From: JACPLA01 sp035291905
GTDB lineage: Bacteria > Bacteroidota > Ignavibacteria > UBA10030
NCBI GenBank assembly: GCA_035291905.1
Contig: DATDRF010000231.1
Span: 1-7,048, forward strand
Direction of reading: 5' to 3'
DNA: 7,048 bases
Shown piece after piece: positions 4,731-7,048 of this stretch. The notes under the pieces are model-generated. The model searched no databases, had not been told where the DNA came from, and worked only from the letters and a program-made list of their open reading frames with translations. The stretch's first letter is position 1. Each line of letters starts with the position of its first letter. The position numbers and the translations under genes were made by a program.

Positions 4731-7048
4731 CTCCTTGTTCCTGCGTCCCACGCTGATTCCTCTCTTCTTTCTCGCAACAGACCTCGCGGGACAGAATCAA
4801 CCAATTGTCGCGGTGCGAGCAACAGTTCCGATCGTCATTGACGGGCGTCTCGACGAGTCTGTGTGGCAGCGTCCCGGAATGGACCAGCACATTCAGCGCC
4901 AACCGAATGAGGGCCAGCCCGCTTCGGAACGGACGGAAGTCTGGTTCGCCTACGACGACGATGCGCTTTACGTCGCTGCCCGAATGTTTGACCAGTCCCC
5001 CGATTCGATTACCGGCAGACTGGTCCGCCGCGACGAAGATTTCGAATCTGATGCATTTTTCGTCGGGATCGACTCCAACCACGACCGCCTGACGGCATAT
5101 TTTTTTGGGACCAATCCCAGCGGATGTCAGCAGGACGGAATCATCTACGATGACACAAAAACCGATGCTTCCTTTGATGCAGTTTGGGACGTCGCAGTGG
5201 GGACAGATTCGGAAAGCTGGAAAGCTGAATTTCGGATACCCTTTTCACAGATTCGGTTTTCCAAAGAAGATCATTACGTTTGGGGAATTGAGGTAAGCAG
5301 ATCGATCAAAAGGAAAAATGAGGAGTCGTATTTTCTGTACTATCCGAGAAACGACGCGGTGCGTGTTTCAAAATGGCTGGAATTACACGGCATTGAGGGA
5401 ATTGAGCCGCCTCCGCGGATTGAGGTGAGCCCGTATGTGGCCGCAACCGGCAAGTTCCTACGCCAGCCGCCCGTCGATCAGTTCAATGCGGGAAGGAAGG
5501 ATCCGTTTGTCTTTGGAAGGGATTACTTTGGGGGCGTTGGTGCAGATGCGAAGATCGGATTGAGCGGGAACTTCACGCTTGATGCTTCCATCAATCCCGA
5601 CTTTGCCCAGGTTGAAGTCGATCCTGCAGTCGTTAACCTGTCGGCCTACGAAACATACTATTCCGAAAAGAGGCCATTCTTCATCGAGGGATCAAATATT
5701 CTTTCATTCGGCCGCGGTGGGGCGGCGAGTTTCTGGGACTTCAATTGGAGCGATCCCGGGTTCTTCTACAGCCGCCGCATTGGCCGCGCACCTCAACAGC
5801 CAATGGTCCAAAGGGCGGTAACACAGCAGGGATTCACGGATATTCCCGATCGAACGACGATCCTTGGTGCCGCAAAAGTGAGCGGAAAGACTTCGGACGG
5901 TTGGTCCATAGCAGCGTTGACGGCGGTCGCAGATCGCGAGTTCGGACGGGTTGACTCGGCCGGAACGCGATTTGAAGATGAGATCGAACCATACACGTTT
6001 TACGGGATTGTTCGCACACAGAAGAACTTCGAGGAATCGAGACAGGCCGTCGGAATGATTGCAACGATCGTTGAACGTAATTCACGGGGAGCACCGGCAA
6101 CCGACCTTCTCAACAAGAGGGCGCTCTCTGTGGGAGTTGACGGATGGACGTTCCTCGACGCGGAAAAGGACTGGATCCTCACGGGCTGGGCCGGCATGAC
6201 GAGCGTGATGGGGAGTCGGACCCGGATGCTGGACCTTCAGCAATCACCGCAGCACTATTTTCAGAGACCCGACCAGGAACGTTTCTCGATCGACTCGAGC
6301 GCCACGTCATTGACGGGCTGGGCGGGAAGATTATGGCTGAACAAGGACAAGGGAAATTGGCGGGTAAATGCGGCCGCGGGATTGATCAATCCGTCGTTTG
6401 AATCGAACGACCTCGGATTTCACGGGTACACCGATCTCATCAACGCGCACGTTCGGGTAGGCTATGACTGGTATGAACCCGACCCCGTTTTCCGGACGAA
6501 ATCGTTGGGCGTGGCCTTTCTGGAAGAGTTCAATTTCGGAGGATTGAAAACGGGGGAAACCGTATATCTGAACGGACATTTGGAGCTTCTCAGCTATTGG
6601 TACAGCTCACTCTTTCTCGGTTACAACACGGGGTTCTACGACGACCGCAGGACCCGCGGCGGACCGTTGATGAGATCCCTTCCCAGCAAGTTCGTTTCTC
6701 TCTACTTCAACAGCGATTATCGGAAGAATGTGTACGGCTCTCTTTCGATCAACGCCGACAGGGGGAATTCCGGCGGCTGGGACTTTTCGACATCTTTGAA
6801 TTTGACCTGGAGGGTCTCGACAGCCCTCAACATCACGTTTGGACCTTCTTACTCGCGCAACCATTCGACCGCACAATACGTCGAAGCCGTTCCGGATTCG
6901 CTCGCAGCCGCCACGTTCGGGACACGGTATGTCTTCGCAACCCTCGATCAGCAATCGCTGTCCGCAACGTTGCGTTTGAATTGGACATTCACCCCGAAAC
7001 TCAGTTTTCAGTTCTACGCCCAGCCGTTTCTCTCAGCCGGACGATACT
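4708..7048 (+). CDS. Secreted CBM9-like / DUF5916 protein, predicted outer-membrane beta-barrel, 3' end beyond the window
   Basis: About 780 codons are present with no stop; the C-terminus lies off the right edge. The N-terminus looks like a signal peptide: basic residues in the first 13, hydrophobic LIPLFFLATDLAG, and likely cleavage near residues 28-30. Next comes a family-9 carbohydrate-binding-like domain (about 38-230) beginning at VPIVIDGRLDESVW, with RTEVWFAYDDDALYVAARMFD and the late strand WKAEFRIPFSQIRF. The DUF5916 region starts near 270: LDASINPDFAQVEVDP (291-306), VNLSAYETYYSEKRPFF (309-325), IEGSN, then FFYSRRIGRAP (352-362), all hallmark strings. The remainder is rich in alternating aromatic/polar strands, as in an outer-membrane barrel. 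The family's function is not established; glycan or peptide handling at the cell surface is a guess from CBM9. The ATG at 4708 is the first after an in-frame TGA at 4699 and has no clear Shine-Dalgarno. It is divergent from the ATPase operon. Confidence 0.88.
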   Translation, partial: MQRHSTFHSLFLRPTLIPLFFLATDLAGQNQPIVAVRATVPIVIDGRLDESVWQRPGMDQHIQRQPNEGQPASERTEVWFAYDDDALYVAARMFDQSPDSITGRLVRRDEDFESDAFFVGIDSNHDRLTAYFFGTNPSGCQQDGIIYDDTKTDASFDAVWDVAVGTDSESWKAEFRIPFSQIRFSKEDHYVWGIEVSRSIKRKNEESYFLYYPRNDAVRVSKWLELHGIEGIEPPPRIEVSPYVAATGKFLRQPPVDQFNAGRKDPFVFGRDYFGGVGADAKIGLSGNFTLDASINPDFAQVEVDPAVVNLSAYETYYSEKRPFFIEGSNILSFGRGGAASFWDFNWSDPGFFYSRRIGRAPQQPMVQRAVTQQGFTDIPDRTTILGAAKVSGKTSDGWSIAALTAVADREFGRVDSAGTRFEDEIEPYTFYGIVRTQKNFEESRQAVGMIATIVERNSRGAPATDLLNKRALSVGVDGWTFLDAEKDWILTGWAGMTSVMGSRTRMLDLQQSPQHYFQRPDQERFSIDSSATSLTGWAGRLWLNKDKGNWRVNAAAGLINPSFESNDLGFHGYTDLINAHVRVGYDWYEPDPVFRTKSLGVAFLEEFNFGGLKTGETVYLNGHLELLSYWYSSLFLGYNTGFYDDRRTRGGPLMRSLPSKFVSLYFNSDYRKNVYGSLSINADRGNSGGWDFSTSLNLTWRVSTALNITFGPSYSRNHSTAQYVEAVPDSLAAATFGTRYVFATLDQQSLSATLRLNWTFTPKLSFQFYAQPFLSAGRY

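Overview
The window holds six protein-coding genes and no RNA genes, mobile elements or CRISPR arrays that I can see. Five genes run leftward on the minus strand. One runs rightward from a divergent intergenic region at about 4556-4707. Both window edges cut a gene. The pairing of a DUF5916/CBM9-like outer-membrane-type protein with a Bacillus-like leucine dehydrogenase, NusB and a UMF1-type MFS protein suggests a Gram-negative bacterium of the FCB group (Bacteroidota/Ignavibacteria/Gemmatimonadota-like). This is inferred from family distribution and not proven. Base composition looks balanced and even, with no patch that suggests recent transfer.

Minus strand, in transcription order: (1) a FecE/BtuD-type ABC ATPase (4555-3731); (2) a leucine dehydrogenase-family enzyme (3734-2616), whose start overlaps the ATPase stop as ATGA; (3) NusB (2602-2126), 13 nt downstream with its own Shine-Dalgarno; (4) an Atg22/UMF1-like MFS permease (2129-873), again ATGA-overlapped with nusB; (5) after an 81-nt gap with a plausible promoter, a dicarboxylate/amino acid:cation symporter (791 to beyond the left edge). 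Genes 1-4 look like one tightly packed operon. The symporter may be read through from it, driven by its own promoter, or both.

Plus strand: from 4708 to beyond the right edge, a secreted protein with a signal peptide, a family-9-like carbohydrate-binding domain and a DUF5916 predicted beta-barrel.

Functionally the minus-strand cluster mixes amino-acid metabolism (oxidative deamination of branched-chain amino acids, amino acid or dicarboxylate uptake), an exporter- or importer-like MFS protein, an ABC ATPase with no permease in view, and a general transcription factor. The shared theme may be housekeeping co-transcription and not one pathway. I see no clear new system. The more notable points are a roughly 95-residue extracytoplasmic insertion in the symporter, a mixed leucine/phenylalanine-type substrate pocket in the dehydrogenase, the orphan ATPase at the operon head, and three similar TTGCNT-N17 promoter candidates.
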